Source of the DNA: Hungatella effluvii
Lineage (GTDB): Bacteria; Bacillota; Clostridia; Lachnospirales; Lachnospiraceae
Assembly (NCBI RefSeq): GCF_003201875.1
Contig: NZ_QJKD01000005.1
Location: forward strand, 362,091 to 426,090
Length of the DNA: 64,000 nucleotides
Reading direction: 5' to 3'
A program made the position numbers and the translations under genes. This document shows, in pieces, positions 43,796 to 52,344 of the stretch. The notes beneath the pieces are model-generated. The model saw nothing but the letters and a program-made list of their open reading frames with translations. It was not told the origin of the DNA and searched no databases. Positions within the stretch are counted from its first letter, which is position 1. Every line of letters starts with the position of its first letter.

Positions 43796-45652
43796 ATACT
43801 CGAAGATTCCCATATCCGGTTCCCCGTTAAACAGGGAAGCTCCGGCGAAATCTCTTCCCGGATTTGCAGAAATAGACAGAAGCGGATCATCTTCCACCTG
43901 GGTTCCTGCATTCAGAAGAGGCGATTCCGGTTTCAGTCGCAGCTTTAGAAGCTCCACTCCCACATCATCTCCGTCTCCCGTCAGTCCGCCTTCAAACATC
44001 GGATCACCGCATACCGCACGGGTCTCCTGCTCCGGCGCCTGTACTCCCTTTCCATAATAGCAGTTGCTGTCATAGGAGGTAGAAGCCCCCTCACCGATTC
44101 CGACGCTGGTTGTAGTCTTTGCAGTATTGTAGAAAATATTATTGTTGATGTAGTGCATGTTTCCTGATTTATTTAAATAAACACCATTGCCCCCTGATGA
44201 CTCGATAAACGGCAGATTAGACTTCTCAATTGTATTATAGAGGATGTTGTTGTAGACATAATTAACACCCTTATCCCCATGTGGATTGATATACCGTTTC
44301 TGTGCATCCTTAACTACATTGTAGCGGACCACGGATGTTCCAAAGATAAAACCGCAGAGAAGTATCCCATCTCCCGTGTCGTGGATGTAGTTATACTGGA
44401 TCAGGATATTGGTGGACGCCTTATCGGGATCTATGGCATTGGAATCCGCACCCCCGGCTTTTACCCTGGTCTTGTAAACTTCATTCCTCTGTACGGTCAC
44501 ATCATCCGCATAATACATCTCTATACCGCACGTACCGGCTTCCTTGGAGATATTTCCCTCCACAACGGCACCCTGCACGCTGGTCAGATAAATGGTATTG
44601 CAGGCATAGTCAGAATTTTCCTGGCTCAAATAGTTGTCGCGTATGGTGACGTTCGTATGCGGCTTCCAGTTTTCACAGTAATAATTATCTGCGGCATTGC
44701 CCTTCCCCTCTTCTCTCGACGCCCAGTGTTCTCCGCCGGTATCGGCGCCCTTCCACTGCTTTACAATAATGCCGCCAAAGGAATTGTTATTGACTACGTT
44801 CCGCTCAACCGTAATATCGTGAAAAACCGTCGGCTGGTCTGTAGCCGGTTCCAACACCTCGAACAGGATTCCGCCCGTTCGCTTCGACTTATCCCATCCC
44901 TGTTTCCCCAGAATTCCCGGCTTTCCATTGTTGTCACCGCTGATCCAGGCACATACGCCGGTCACGTCATGAACGTATAAATCGTGCAAATAGTAATTGT
45001 ATAAGTCGCCTCCGTCCTGACCGGCAATGCGGATGCCCCTGACATCCTTTAACTTATTTCCATTCTGGTCGTTCATGGCGCCGGTGAATCCGGCTGCCGT
45101 ATTGGTAATCTCCAGATCTGAAAGCTCCCAGTACTGCTGATTATAGAGCGATACCACTTCGGGAACCGCCGCATTTCCGGTCAGCTTCGGTTTCTCCCCA
45201 TCCCCATAGGCGCCGATGACGATCGGATTTCCCTCCTCACCGGACCCCTTCGGGGAAAGCGTCTCCTCTTCCCATACGCTTCCGGCCTTCAGCAATATCC
45301 GGTCTCCCGGCTGAAAGGTTCTGTTATTCACCATTTCAAGGCTCTTCCACGGCTTATCTTCCGAGGTTCCCTCATTTTCATCATTTCCGGCCTCAGAGTC
45401 GAGATAATAGGAAATACCTGCTCCCGCTTCTTCTCCATAGTCCCTGGATACAAGAGCCTTTCCTCCTGTGACCAGGCGTTCACCATAAGCCTTCATCTCC
45501 CTGTTTCCCGCCAGATCCACGATCTCACTGCCATCGTATGCAGCCATCTTTCCTGCCGCTGCTGCCGGAACCGGGAACAGCGTGCTGAATACCACGGCTC
45601 CCGATACTATACATGCTGTCATTCTGGTCTTCCATCGTGATAAGCTGTACAA
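43793..45652 (-). CDS. Secreted right-handed beta-helix (pectate-lyase-fold) protein, 5' part of a TAG-split gene
   Basis: A 619-residue exported protein: signal peptide from the N-terminus to about residue 33 (SGAVVFSTLFPVPAAAAG), then a right-handed parallel beta-helix of the pectate lyase / polysaccharide lyase type (YYLDSEAGNDENEGTSEDKP start block; repeats such as NVTIRDNYLS, DVTVQRNEVYKT, NILIQYNYIHDTGDG, VVRYNVVKD) and the usual DMGIFEY end. It likely cuts or binds plant uronate polysaccharides outside the cell. A TTG start with GGGGG 8 bases upstream is used. It follows the permease genes of locus B. The TAG after FEY cuts it off from the wall-binding half. Confidence 0.85.
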   Translation of the reverse strand: MYSLSRWKTRMTACIVSGAVVFSTLFPVPAAAAGKMAAYDGSEIVDLAGNREMKAYGERLVTGGKALVSRDYGEEAGAGISYYLDSEAGNDENEGTSEDKPWKSLEMVNNRTFQPGDRILLKAGSVWEEETLSPKGSGEEGNPIVIGAYGDGEKPKLTGNAAVPEVVSLYNQQYWELSDLEITNTAAGFTGAMNDQNGNKLKDVRGIRIAGQDGGDLYNYYLHDLYVHDVTGVCAWISGDNNGKPGILGKQGWDKSKRTGGILFEVLEPATDQPTVFHDITVERNVVNNNSFGGIIVKQWKGADTGGEHWASREEGKGNAADNYYCENWKPHTNVTIRDNYLSQENSDYACNTIYLTSVQGAVVEGNISKEAGTCGIEMYYADDVTVQRNEVYKTRVKAGGADSNAIDPDKASTNILIQYNYIHDTGDGILLCGFIFGTSVVRYNVVKDAQKRYINPHGDKGVNYVYNNILYNTIEKSNLPFIESSGGNGVYLNKSGNMHYINNNIFYNTAKTTTSVGIGEGASTSYDSNCYYGKGVQAPEQETRAVCGDPMFEGGLTGDGDDVGVELLKLRLKPESPLLNAGTQVEDDPLLSISANPGRDFAGASLFNGEPDMGIFEY

Positions 45653-45676
45653 TTTGTTATCCCCCTTTTATTTTAT

Positions 45677-46528
45677 TTATCCCTTAATCCCATCCATGGC
45701 AATCCCATCCACCAGATACCTTTGGAAAATAATAAAGAACACCACGATTGGAATCAGTGAAACCACTGACATTGCAAACAAACCGCCATAGTTGTTGTAT
45801 GAGTTCGGATCCAGATACATATTGAGCGCAAGCGGAATCGTATATTTCGTCGACGAGCTCATGAAGATCAGCGGCTGAAAGAAATCCTGCCAGATCCAGT
45901 AAAATGCAAAAATAGAAGAGGTGATAATGGCCGGCCGCACAATCGGAATCAACACCCTGACGAGAGTCTGAATCTTACCGCATCCATCGATTTCCGCCGC
46001 CTCGTCCAGCTCTTTCGGAATCCCCTGGAAGAACTGAACCATCAGGAAGATAAAAAACGCTCCTCCGAAGCACCACGGCAGGATCAGGGCCACCCGCGTA
46101 TCGATTAAATGGATTTTCTTCAAAATGATATACTGCGGAACCACCATAACCTGTGCCGGTATCATCATGGTCATCATCACACATCCGAACCAGAAATTAG
46201 AGAACCGGAATTTCAGTCTGGAAAATGTATAGGCCGCCAGCAGGGAGGAGAGCACGCATGTGATGGTCCCCACAACCGTCACCACCATGGAATTCATGAA
46301 AAACGTGCTGAAAGCCACGCCGCCGATTCCCGCAAATCCGCTGGCATAGTTCTTCGCCGCGTCCCAGACTTCAGGGAGCAGGGAATATGTATTGGTAAAC
46401 ATTGTTTCGTTGCTCTTAAAGGAGCTGGCCAGCAGCCACAGGAGCGGGTATATCATAAAGAACCCCAGTATACACGCCCCGGTGTGAAAAATCACTGAAC
46501 TCAACTGTCTTTTTCTCTTCATTCCCAT
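45677..46528 (-). CDS. Sugar ABC transporter permease, MalG-type (locus B)
   Basis: A 283-residue carbohydrate ABC permease with six membrane segments and the coupling motif DEAAEIDGCGKIQTLVRVLIP. GGGAGGG precedes the ATG, and the gene begins 3 bases after the MalF-type gene. A second ATG two codons in is possible. It ends 24 bases before the beta-helix gene, so the exported enzyme belongs to the same operon. Confidence 0.94.
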   Translation of the reverse strand: MGMKRKRQLSSVIFHTGACILGFFMIYPLLWLLASSFKSNETMFTNTYSLLPEVWDAAKNYASGFAGIGGVAFSTFFMNSMVVTVVGTITCVLSSLLAAYTFSRLKFRFSNFWFGCVMMTMMIPAQVMVVPQYIILKKIHLIDTRVALILPWCFGGAFFIFLMVQFFQGIPKELDEAAEIDGCGKIQTLVRVLIPIVRPAIITSSIFAFYWIWQDFFQPLIFMSSSTKYTIPLALNMYLDPNSYNNYGGLFAMSVVSLIPIVVFFIIFQRYLVDGIAMDGIKG

Positions 46529-46531
46529 GAT

Positions 46532-47425
46532 TTATTCCCTCCCGGCTTCATAGTAAACCCAGTTTTTCTGAGTCTTAAACAGGATTACGGTAAATACGGA
46601 GACAATCGCCACCAGCACCCACGCCAGCGCACAGCTGTATCCCATATCAAAATACGTAAACGCACGGCGGTACAGGTACAGGACGTACGATAAGGTGCTG
46701 TCTAACGGTCCGCCATCCGTGATGACGTAGCTCTCCGTAAACACGCGGAAACCGTTGATGATCTGAAGAATCAGATTGAAGAAAATGGTCGGCGTCAGCA
46801 TCGGAATCGTAATCTTCCAGAAGGTCACGAAGCCGTTCGCGCCGTCCACCTTTGCCGATTCATAGAGTGAGCCCGGAATCTGCTTCAGTGCGGATAAAAA
46901 GATCAGCATGGAAGAGCCAAACTGCCAGACGCCCATAAGAATAATAACGTACAGCGCCGTCTTCGGATTACCTATGAGGGATGTCTTCTGCGCGATGCCA
47001 AAGACACCCAGCAGCGTCATGATAACGCCCTTATTACCGAAAATCTGTTTCCATACCACGGACACTGCGATGCTGCCGCCGATGATGGATGGAATATAGT
47101 AAAGCGTCCGGTAGAGCCCCAGTCCCTTGTGCTTCTTGTTTAACAGCATTGCCACAAACAGCGCAAACGCCAGACGCAGAGGCACTAAGAGCAATACGTA
47201 TAAAAAGGTCACTTTTAACGCCTTATAAAAGGTCTTATCCTGTGTAAACGCCCGCACATAATTGGCGGCCCCGATAAACTGCGGATCGTTCAGAAGATTG
47301 AAATCCGTAAAGGAGTAGTAGATGGAGATACACATGGGAATCAGCCACATCCCGATGAAGCCCACCAGCCAGGGGGCAAGCAGCAGATACGCCACTTTAT
47401 TGTCTTTATATCTTTTCTTTATCAA
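46532..47425 (-). CDS. Sugar ABC transporter permease, MalF-type (locus B)
   Basis: A permease of about 297 residues with six membrane segments and the coupling loop YESAKVDGANGFVTFWKITIP. A GTG at 47434 opens the frame, but it overlaps the only Shine-Dalgarno-like GAGG; the TTG at 47425, 8 bases after GAGG, is the better start. It is separated from the binding-protein gene by an attenuator-like hairpin. As in locus A, no ATPase gene is present. Confidence 0.92.
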   Translation of the reverse strand: MIKKRYKDNKVAYLLLAPWLVGFIGMWLIPMCISIYYSFTDFNLLNDPQFIGAANYVRAFTQDKTFYKALKVTFLYVLLLVPLRLAFALFVAMLLNKKHKGLGLYRTLYYIPSIIGGSIAVSVVWKQIFGNKGVIMTLLGVFGIAQKTSLIGNPKTALYVIILMGVWQFGSSMLIFLSALKQIPGSLYESAKVDGANGFVTFWKITIPMLTPTIFFNLILQIINGFRVFTESYVITDGGPLDSTLSYVLYLYRRAFTYFDMGYSCALAWVLVAIVSVFTVILFKTQKNWVYYEAGRE

Positions 47426-47443
47426 AGTAGTCACCTCAGTCTT

Positions 47444-47482
47444 TTAAAAAGGGACTGTCACAATGTCTTGTGCAATCCCTTT
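47444..47482 (-). terminator. Attenuating hairpin between binding-protein and permease genes of locus B
   Basis: Arms AAAGGGA and TCCCTTT with an inner CACAA/TTGTG stem, followed on the minus strand by TTTTT. It probably keeps the binding protein in excess over the permeases. Confidence 0.7.
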
Positions 47483-47527
47483 GTCTTCATTTCCTGAAAC
47501 GTGTCTGAATATGTTTTCTTCCACGCC

Positions 47528-48913
47528 TTAGTTATTTCTCACCAGTATGGCATTTGCTTCCTCACGGAAGGTCTTAGCGGCCTCTTCCGCCGAAACCTGA
47601 CCGTAGAATGCGCTGTAAGCCGCGTTCTTAAAGGCTTCGTTGATCTCGGACATACCGATCGGGTCCGGAGCAGGCGTCTCGCCGCAGATATCGGCAGTGA
47701 TATCTAAATAGTTGAACATTTCTTCCTGCTGCGGATTTAATTTGCCGGTGGATTTCATGTGTTCTCTGACTGCGGATGATGCCGGAGTTCCTCTTTCCCC
47801 CATCATAATGTCGTTGGCTTCCTCGGAGTTTACGAACCAGTTGATGAACTCAGCCGCCTCTTTTTTATGCGCTGATGTTTCGGAAATGGTCAGGAACATA
47901 CCTGGTTTATTCCAGAGGCCTTTATACTGGCCATCATCGGATAATGGAAGGGAGGTGATTTTCAGCTTATCATTCACGGAAGATACTTTGTTGGCATAGT
48001 TATTCCATTCCGTAATGGTAGCGCCTTCACCCGTCACCACCGGGCCTGCTTCCTGCCCCAGTGTCTGGATTGCCGCATACTCGTCCGGATTCGGAACCGC
48101 GCCTGCTGCCATCAGCTCCGACCACATATTTAAATAGTCAATACAAACCTGGTCGTCATCGTAACCGAGGGATTTCTGATCATCGCTGAATAAAGATGCG
48201 CCATGCTGTCTTACCCAATAATTAAACAGGTTGGTATCATCCACAGGGCCGGTCGCTGAACCCAGCTTTCCTGTCTTATCTTTCACGGTCTTACATAAGT
48301 CAATAAAGTCACTCCAGGTCCAATCCATGGAAGGAACCGCCACACCGGCCTCCTCCAGCACTAAAGGATTATATCCCATTGCGAGAAGGGAACTGGAATA
48401 CACGAGTCCGACTGTCTTTCCGCCGATCTCACCGGACTTCATCAGGTTTTCATCAATACTGGAGGTATCGATGGTGCCGTCTTCTATATATGGCGTCAGA
48501 TCCGCGATGGAGCTGTTCTTTGCATAGGTACTGATATAGAGATAGTCCATCTGAACGATATCCGGCATGGCTCCTGCGGCCGCCTGAGTCGCCAGCTTGT
48601 CAAAGTATCCGTCCCAGCCGGAGGGAACCGCTTCGAATTTTACATTCGGGTGAAGCTCCGTATACTTATCCAGAAGCTGCTGTGTCAGTTCGTGCCTCGT
48701 CTGCCCGCCCCACCAGGTAAACTTAAGTGTTACATCTTCACCATTAGAGGAAGCTGCTGCGGTCGTGCCGCCAGTAGATGTGCCTCCTGTGGTTGCGGCC
48801 TGCGTCGTATCAGCCGCACTTCCTTTCGTCTTATCCGAGCTTTTGCATCCCGTTGCCGACAGTACCATCATTCCAGCGAGCCCCAGCGCCAGTAAACGTT
48901 TCATTTTTCTCAT
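47528..48913 (-). CDS. Sugar ABC transporter substrate-binding lipoprotein (locus B)
   Basis: A 461-residue family 1 solute-binding lipoprotein: signal peptide MRKMKRLLALGLAGMMVLSATGC with lipobox SATGC, a Thr/Gly/Ala-rich linker, then the binding fold (VTLKFTWWGGQTRHELTQQL, MPDIVQMDYLYISTY, INWFVNSEEANDIMMGERG). The frame opens 17 codons earlier, but AAAGGAG lies 8 bases before the ATG at 48913. Its promoter shares repeats with the GH115 promoter, so its substrate is probably a glucuronic-acid-bearing oligosaccharide. Confidence 0.93.
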   Translation of the reverse strand: MRKMKRLLALGLAGMMVLSATGCKSSDKTKGSAADTTQAATTGGTSTGGTTAAASSNGEDVTLKFTWWGGQTRHELTQQLLDKYTELHPNVKFEAVPSGWDGYFDKLATQAAAGAMPDIVQMDYLYISTYAKNSSIADLTPYIEDGTIDTSSIDENLMKSGEIGGKTVGLVYSSSLLAMGYNPLVLEEAGVAVPSMDWTWSDFIDLCKTVKDKTGKLGSATGPVDDTNLFNYWVRQHGASLFSDDQKSLGYDDDQVCIDYLNMWSELMAAGAVPNPDEYAAIQTLGQEAGPVVTGEGATITEWNNYANKVSSVNDKLKITSLPLSDDGQYKGLWNKPGMFLTISETSAHKKEAAEFINWFVNSEEANDIMMGERGTPASSAVREHMKSTGKLNPQQEEMFNYLDITADICGETPAPDPIGMSEINEAFKNAAYSAFYGQVSAEEAAKTFREEANAILVRNN

Positions 48914-48979
48914 AACCATTTCTCCTTTATCTCTATTTTTAACTCTCAAAGTTTCGGTGCACACCTTGTTTATGCTGTT

Positions 48980-49066
48980 ATTCTACATGATTTGAAACAA
49001 ATAAAAAATGGAAAAAGCCGTCATCCCAATTGAAAAAAGCCGACTTTCTCCCATGCGGAAAAGCCG
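48980..49066 (-). promoter_or_regulatory. Locus B ABC operon promoter with three activator repeats
   Basis: On the minus strand the -10 is TAGAAT (48980-48985) and the -35 position, 17 bases away, is TTTTTT (49003-49008), a poor match that suggests activator dependence. Directly upstream are three direct repeats of a GGAAAA-A-GCCG type (49010-49020, 49032-49042, 49057-49066; ends 22 and 24 bases apart). The first touches the -35 with a 1-base gap, exactly as at the GH115 promoter. Confidence 0.65.
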
Positions 49067-49078
49067 GTTTTTTTCAAA

Positions 49079-50587
49079 TTACGCCTGTTTTTGTATATAA
49101 TCCTTGTAGTCGGAAGGGGACATTCCCACCAATTTTCGGAAGGTCTTGGAAAAATACTGGCCATCCGCCGGGTACCCCACTTCCTCCGCAATCTGAGAAA
49201 GCTTGATCTCCGGAAAATACCAGATCAGCCGTTTCGCCAGTTCAATTCTGACATTTAAAAGATAAGAAGAATACTTCTGTTTCATGCACTTGGAAAAGAC
49301 ACGCCCGAAATAATCCTGATTCATGTACAGTACTTCCTTCGTCAGCCACTGGATGCTCAGTTCCTGGCTGCTGATGTTCTGATAGATTCCCAGCAGAATA
49401 TCGCGTATGCGCCGCTCTTCCTTATCTCCGCCCGGATGAAGCCCCTGCTTCTCACTGATATAGTCGGCCAGAAGCTTCAAAAGCTCCCTGTCGTCCTCCT
49501 CCTTCACCCACCGTTCATTGTCCTCATCCTCATAGAGCATGTCAAGCACATACAGGATGGCCGCTTCCTTTCTCCCGGCCAGATCGCCTCTGAGCCGCAT
49601 CTTTACGAATCCCAGATACAGCTCAAACAGGATGGCGTCATAGGATTTCGCAGCCCTCAAAGCCCGGTAGTTAATCAGCATCAATTCCTCCCTGTTGATA
49701 TCCTTATAAAATCCATGCCACAAAGCGTCCGTGTCCGCGTCGATCTTTCCCATCTTTAAGAGCCCCGAGACCTCCTCATAGAGGCCGTGTATCTGCTCCC
49801 AGCTTCCGCGGCTGGAAACCGCTGTCTGAAGCGGGCTGGAATCAAACTTCTCATACTCCTTTTTCACCTTCACTATGACGGGCTGAATCTCATCAAATAC
49901 ACGCCCATCCAGCAGAAGCAGCACATCGTTGCGGATAGACGTCACCAGAAGCACGTGACTGCTTCCCAGCAGCTCCGTGATAATGTTCGTCACCACAAAC
50001 TGTTCCAGATAGTCAAACCATTTTTCCTTATGAAACGCCAGAAGAAAAACCTCTCTCCGGAAGATCCCGCAGTCCCCCAGATACGCCTCGAAGTCCTTAT
50101 GGATATCTTCCCGGTTCAGCAGCACATTGCGGAACATCTGCTCCCTGGCTCTCGGAGCCAGCCGCTTGACCTGGGTCCGCATATCGTCCTCTTTCCTCTT
50201 CTTCTCTTCCCGGACCTTAAGCTCCTCCGTCACTTTGCCAATCACTTCCACGATCTTCGCCTCATCACAGGGCTTCAGTATATAGTGGCGCACGCCCAGC
50301 TCCATGGCTCTGCTGGTATACTCATACTCTCCGTAGCCGGAAAGCACAATGAATACAATATCCGGAAAATCCTCCCTCGTCTTCCGGATCAGCTCAATTC
50401 CATTCATGACAGGCATCTTAATATCCGTAATTACGATATCCGGCATCTGATTCTGGATCTCCTCATATCCCTCGACACCGTTCCATGCGGTTCCCGCCAG
50501 ACTTATCCCGTACTTTTCCCACTGGATAAAATCTGCCATTCCCTCTCTCTCCACATCCTCATCGTCCACGATCAGAAGCTTATACAC
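49079..50587 (-). CDS. YesN-type response regulator with AraC output domain (locus B)
   Basis: A 502-residue response regulator: receiver at 1-125 (D8-D9, phospho-acceptor Asp55 in IVITDIKMP, Lys in HYILKPCD), a middle helical region, and a C-terminal AraC double HTH (LSIQWLTKEVLYMNQDYFGRVF, LSQIAEEVGYPADGQYFSKTF, MSPSDYKDY). A GTG start with GGAGGG 9 bases upstream is used, 2 bases after the kinase gene. It is the best candidate to bind the 22-base-spaced repeats at both locus B promoters. Confidence 0.94.
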   Translation of the reverse strand: MYKLLIVDDEDVEREGMADFIQWEKYGISLAGTAWNGVEGYEEIQNQMPDIVITDIKMPVMNGIELIRKTREDFPDIVFIVLSGYGEYEYTSRAMELGVRHYILKPCDEAKIVEVIGKVTEELKVREEKKRKEDDMRTQVKRLAPRAREQMFRNVLLNREDIHKDFEAYLGDCGIFRREVFLLAFHKEKWFDYLEQFVVTNIITELLGSSHVLLVTSIRNDVLLLLDGRVFDEIQPVIVKVKKEYEKFDSSPLQTAVSSRGSWEQIHGLYEEVSGLLKMGKIDADTDALWHGFYKDINREELMLINYRALRAAKSYDAILFELYLGFVKMRLRGDLAGRKEAAILYVLDMLYEDEDNERWVKEEDDRELLKLLADYISEKQGLHPGGDKEERRIRDILLGIYQNISSQELSIQWLTKEVLYMNQDYFGRVFSKCMKQKYSSYLLNVRIELAKRLIWYFPEIKLSQIAEEVGYPADGQYFSKTFRKLVGMSPSDYKDYIQKQA

Positions 50588-50589
50588 GT

Positions 50590-52344
50590 CTATTTCCCTC
50601 CATATTTCGGAATTTCAATCCTCACAACGGTTCCCTTTCCGGGCTGGCTGGTTATCTCAAATACTGCGTCAGAAAAGATCAGGTTCAGCCGTTCCCTGAT
50701 ATTTTTAAGTCCGATCCCATTTCCCTTTGGCACCATGGTGAAATTCCTGACGGTTTCCAGTTCTTCCTCCGTCATACCCGGCCCGTCATCCTCCACCTCC
50801 AGGGTCATGGTCTGCGCCTCTTCATTTTCCTTTACCCGCACCAGAATCCTGCATTTATTTAAGGAATTGTCCACGCCATGGTTGATCGAATTCTCCACCA
50901 GCGGCTGCAGAATCATCCGCGGCACGTGATACGCCTCCAAATCACCCTCTGCCTCCACGAGAAACTCAGCCCTTCTCCGGTACCGGACCTTCTGAATATC
51001 AATATAATGCCTTGCCAGCTCCAACTCCTCCAAAACCGTAGCCAGCTGTTCCTTCCTAAATGCCGCCCGCAGCAAATCTCCCAGCGAGATCAGCATCTCA
51101 GACGCCTCCTCATTCTTCCCCGACCGTATCATCCAGTTAATGGAATTTAAAGTATTATAAAGGAAATGAGGATTAATCTGCGCCTGAAGCGCCCGGTACT
51201 GCGTATCCTTCAGCAATATCTGCTTCTCATAGTTTTCATGAATCAGGACCATGATCTTATCCAGCATGATCCGGAACTCCTGGGTCAGGATTCCTGCCTC
51301 GTCGCCGCGCTTCTCTCCCTCCAGATACTCCTTGGCCTTCTGAAACTCACCCGCTTCCACGATCTGAATCGAATCCGTCAATCTGTTAAGCGGTCTGGTA
51401 ATGGCCGTGGAAAGCCGTTTCAGGATCAGCATCGCCGCCACAAACAGCACGAGAAATCCGCCGATCAGACAGTAACGGACCATGGTGTTCATAAAATAAA
51501 TGGAGCTGTACGGAAACATGTTTACATACGTCCATCCCGTCTCCGCCGATGTAAGCTGACAGAGAAAATACTTTCTCCCCTCCAGATTTATGATCTCATA
51601 ATCGCTCTCCGGCAGCACCTGCCTGATTTTCTCATACAGACCGTCCTCGCTCTGATAGATCAGGCCGGAGTCGCTGGTCACACACAGGCTGGAAACATCA
51701 GTTTTCAGCTGATTTAAATGCTTCTCGATCAAGACCCGGATATCCGATACAAAGATCAGACTTCCCAGATAGTCAAGGCTGGCATCGATGTGTTTGCGTA
51801 TATCCCTGCCGGAGACGAGATAGGGAAATTCCTCCGTAGGATTCTCATAAACGTAGGCCCCCTTCGCCTTATCAAATTTTTCCAGCAGGCTGTCGTAAAT
51901 CCCCACCGGCAGTTCCACATACCGTTTCCCCACCTCATATCTCGTCAGAAATTTATCCGTATAGATAAATTCCGACACCAGCTCCGCAGACAGCGCCTCC
52001 GTGGTCAGCCGGCTTCGCAGCTTCGACATCTGAAACGAGTATTCTGCCTTGTTCTTTGCACTTTTTATGACCGACAGCTGATTTTGAATCTCGTAATCCA
52101 TCGCCAGGTCGAAGGACAGCTCTTCCACCTTTTTCAGCTCTCCGTCCACCCGCTCTGTAAAGAAATTCAGTTCCTCCAGCGACTTCTGGTAAAGCTGGCC
52201 GTCATAGATACTCAAGGTAACCTGCATGGCAAGCAGCGTGATACCGCACAGAATTCCGAATATGGCCGCATAGACCACCATCATCTTTCTGGCAAGGCTG
52301 GTATTCCTAAACCGTTCCACCCACTGATCCCAACGCTTTCTCAT
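50590..52344 (-). CDS. YesM-type sensor histidine kinase (locus B)
   Basis: A 584-residue kinase: membrane helix near 20-42 (MMVVYAAIFGILCGITLLA), extracellular sensor, second helix near 290-310 (CLIGGFLVLFVAAMLIL), HAMP, phosphorylation block QINPHFLYNTLNSINWM, and HATPase domain (N-box ENSINHGVD, DDGPGM, NGIGLKNIRERL) with a normal ending EITSQPGKGTVVRIEI. That normal end contrasts with the interrupted end of the locus A kinase. The start is ATG 52344 or the GTG just before; AAGGAG precedes both. It overlaps the GH115 gene by about 38 bases. Confidence 0.94.
   Translation of the reverse strand: MRKRWDQWVERFRNTSLARKMMVVYAAIFGILCGITLLAMQVTLSIYDGQLYQKSLEELNFFTERVDGELKKVEELSFDLAMDYEIQNQLSVIKSAKNKAEYSFQMSKLRSRLTTEALSAELVSEFIYTDKFLTRYEVGKRYVELPVGIYDSLLEKFDKAKGAYVYENPTEEFPYLVSGRDIRKHIDASLDYLGSLIFVSDIRVLIEKHLNQLKTDVSSLCVTSDSGLIYQSEDGLYEKIRQVLPESDYEIINLEGRKYFLCQLTSAETGWTYVNMFPYSSIYFMNTMVRYCLIGGFLVLFVAAMLILKRLSTAITRPLNRLTDSIQIVEAGEFQKAKEYLEGEKRGDEAGILTQEFRIMLDKIMVLIHENYEKQILLKDTQYRALQAQINPHFLYNTLNSINWMIRSGKNEEASEMLISLGDLLRAAFRKEQLATVLEELELARHYIDIQKVRYRRRAEFLVEAEGDLEAYHVPRMILQPLVENSINHGVDNSLNKCRILVRVKENEEAQTMTLEVEDDGPGMTEEELETVRNFTMVPKGNGIGLKNIRERLNLIFSDAVFEITSQPGKGTVVRIEIPKYGGK

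Noticed and set aside
49010..49070. Repeats upstream of the locus B ABC operon as a CRISPR array
   Set aside because: The units are about 11 bases with 11-13 base gaps, only three copies, and a matching set occurs at a second promoter; a regulatory reading fits better.
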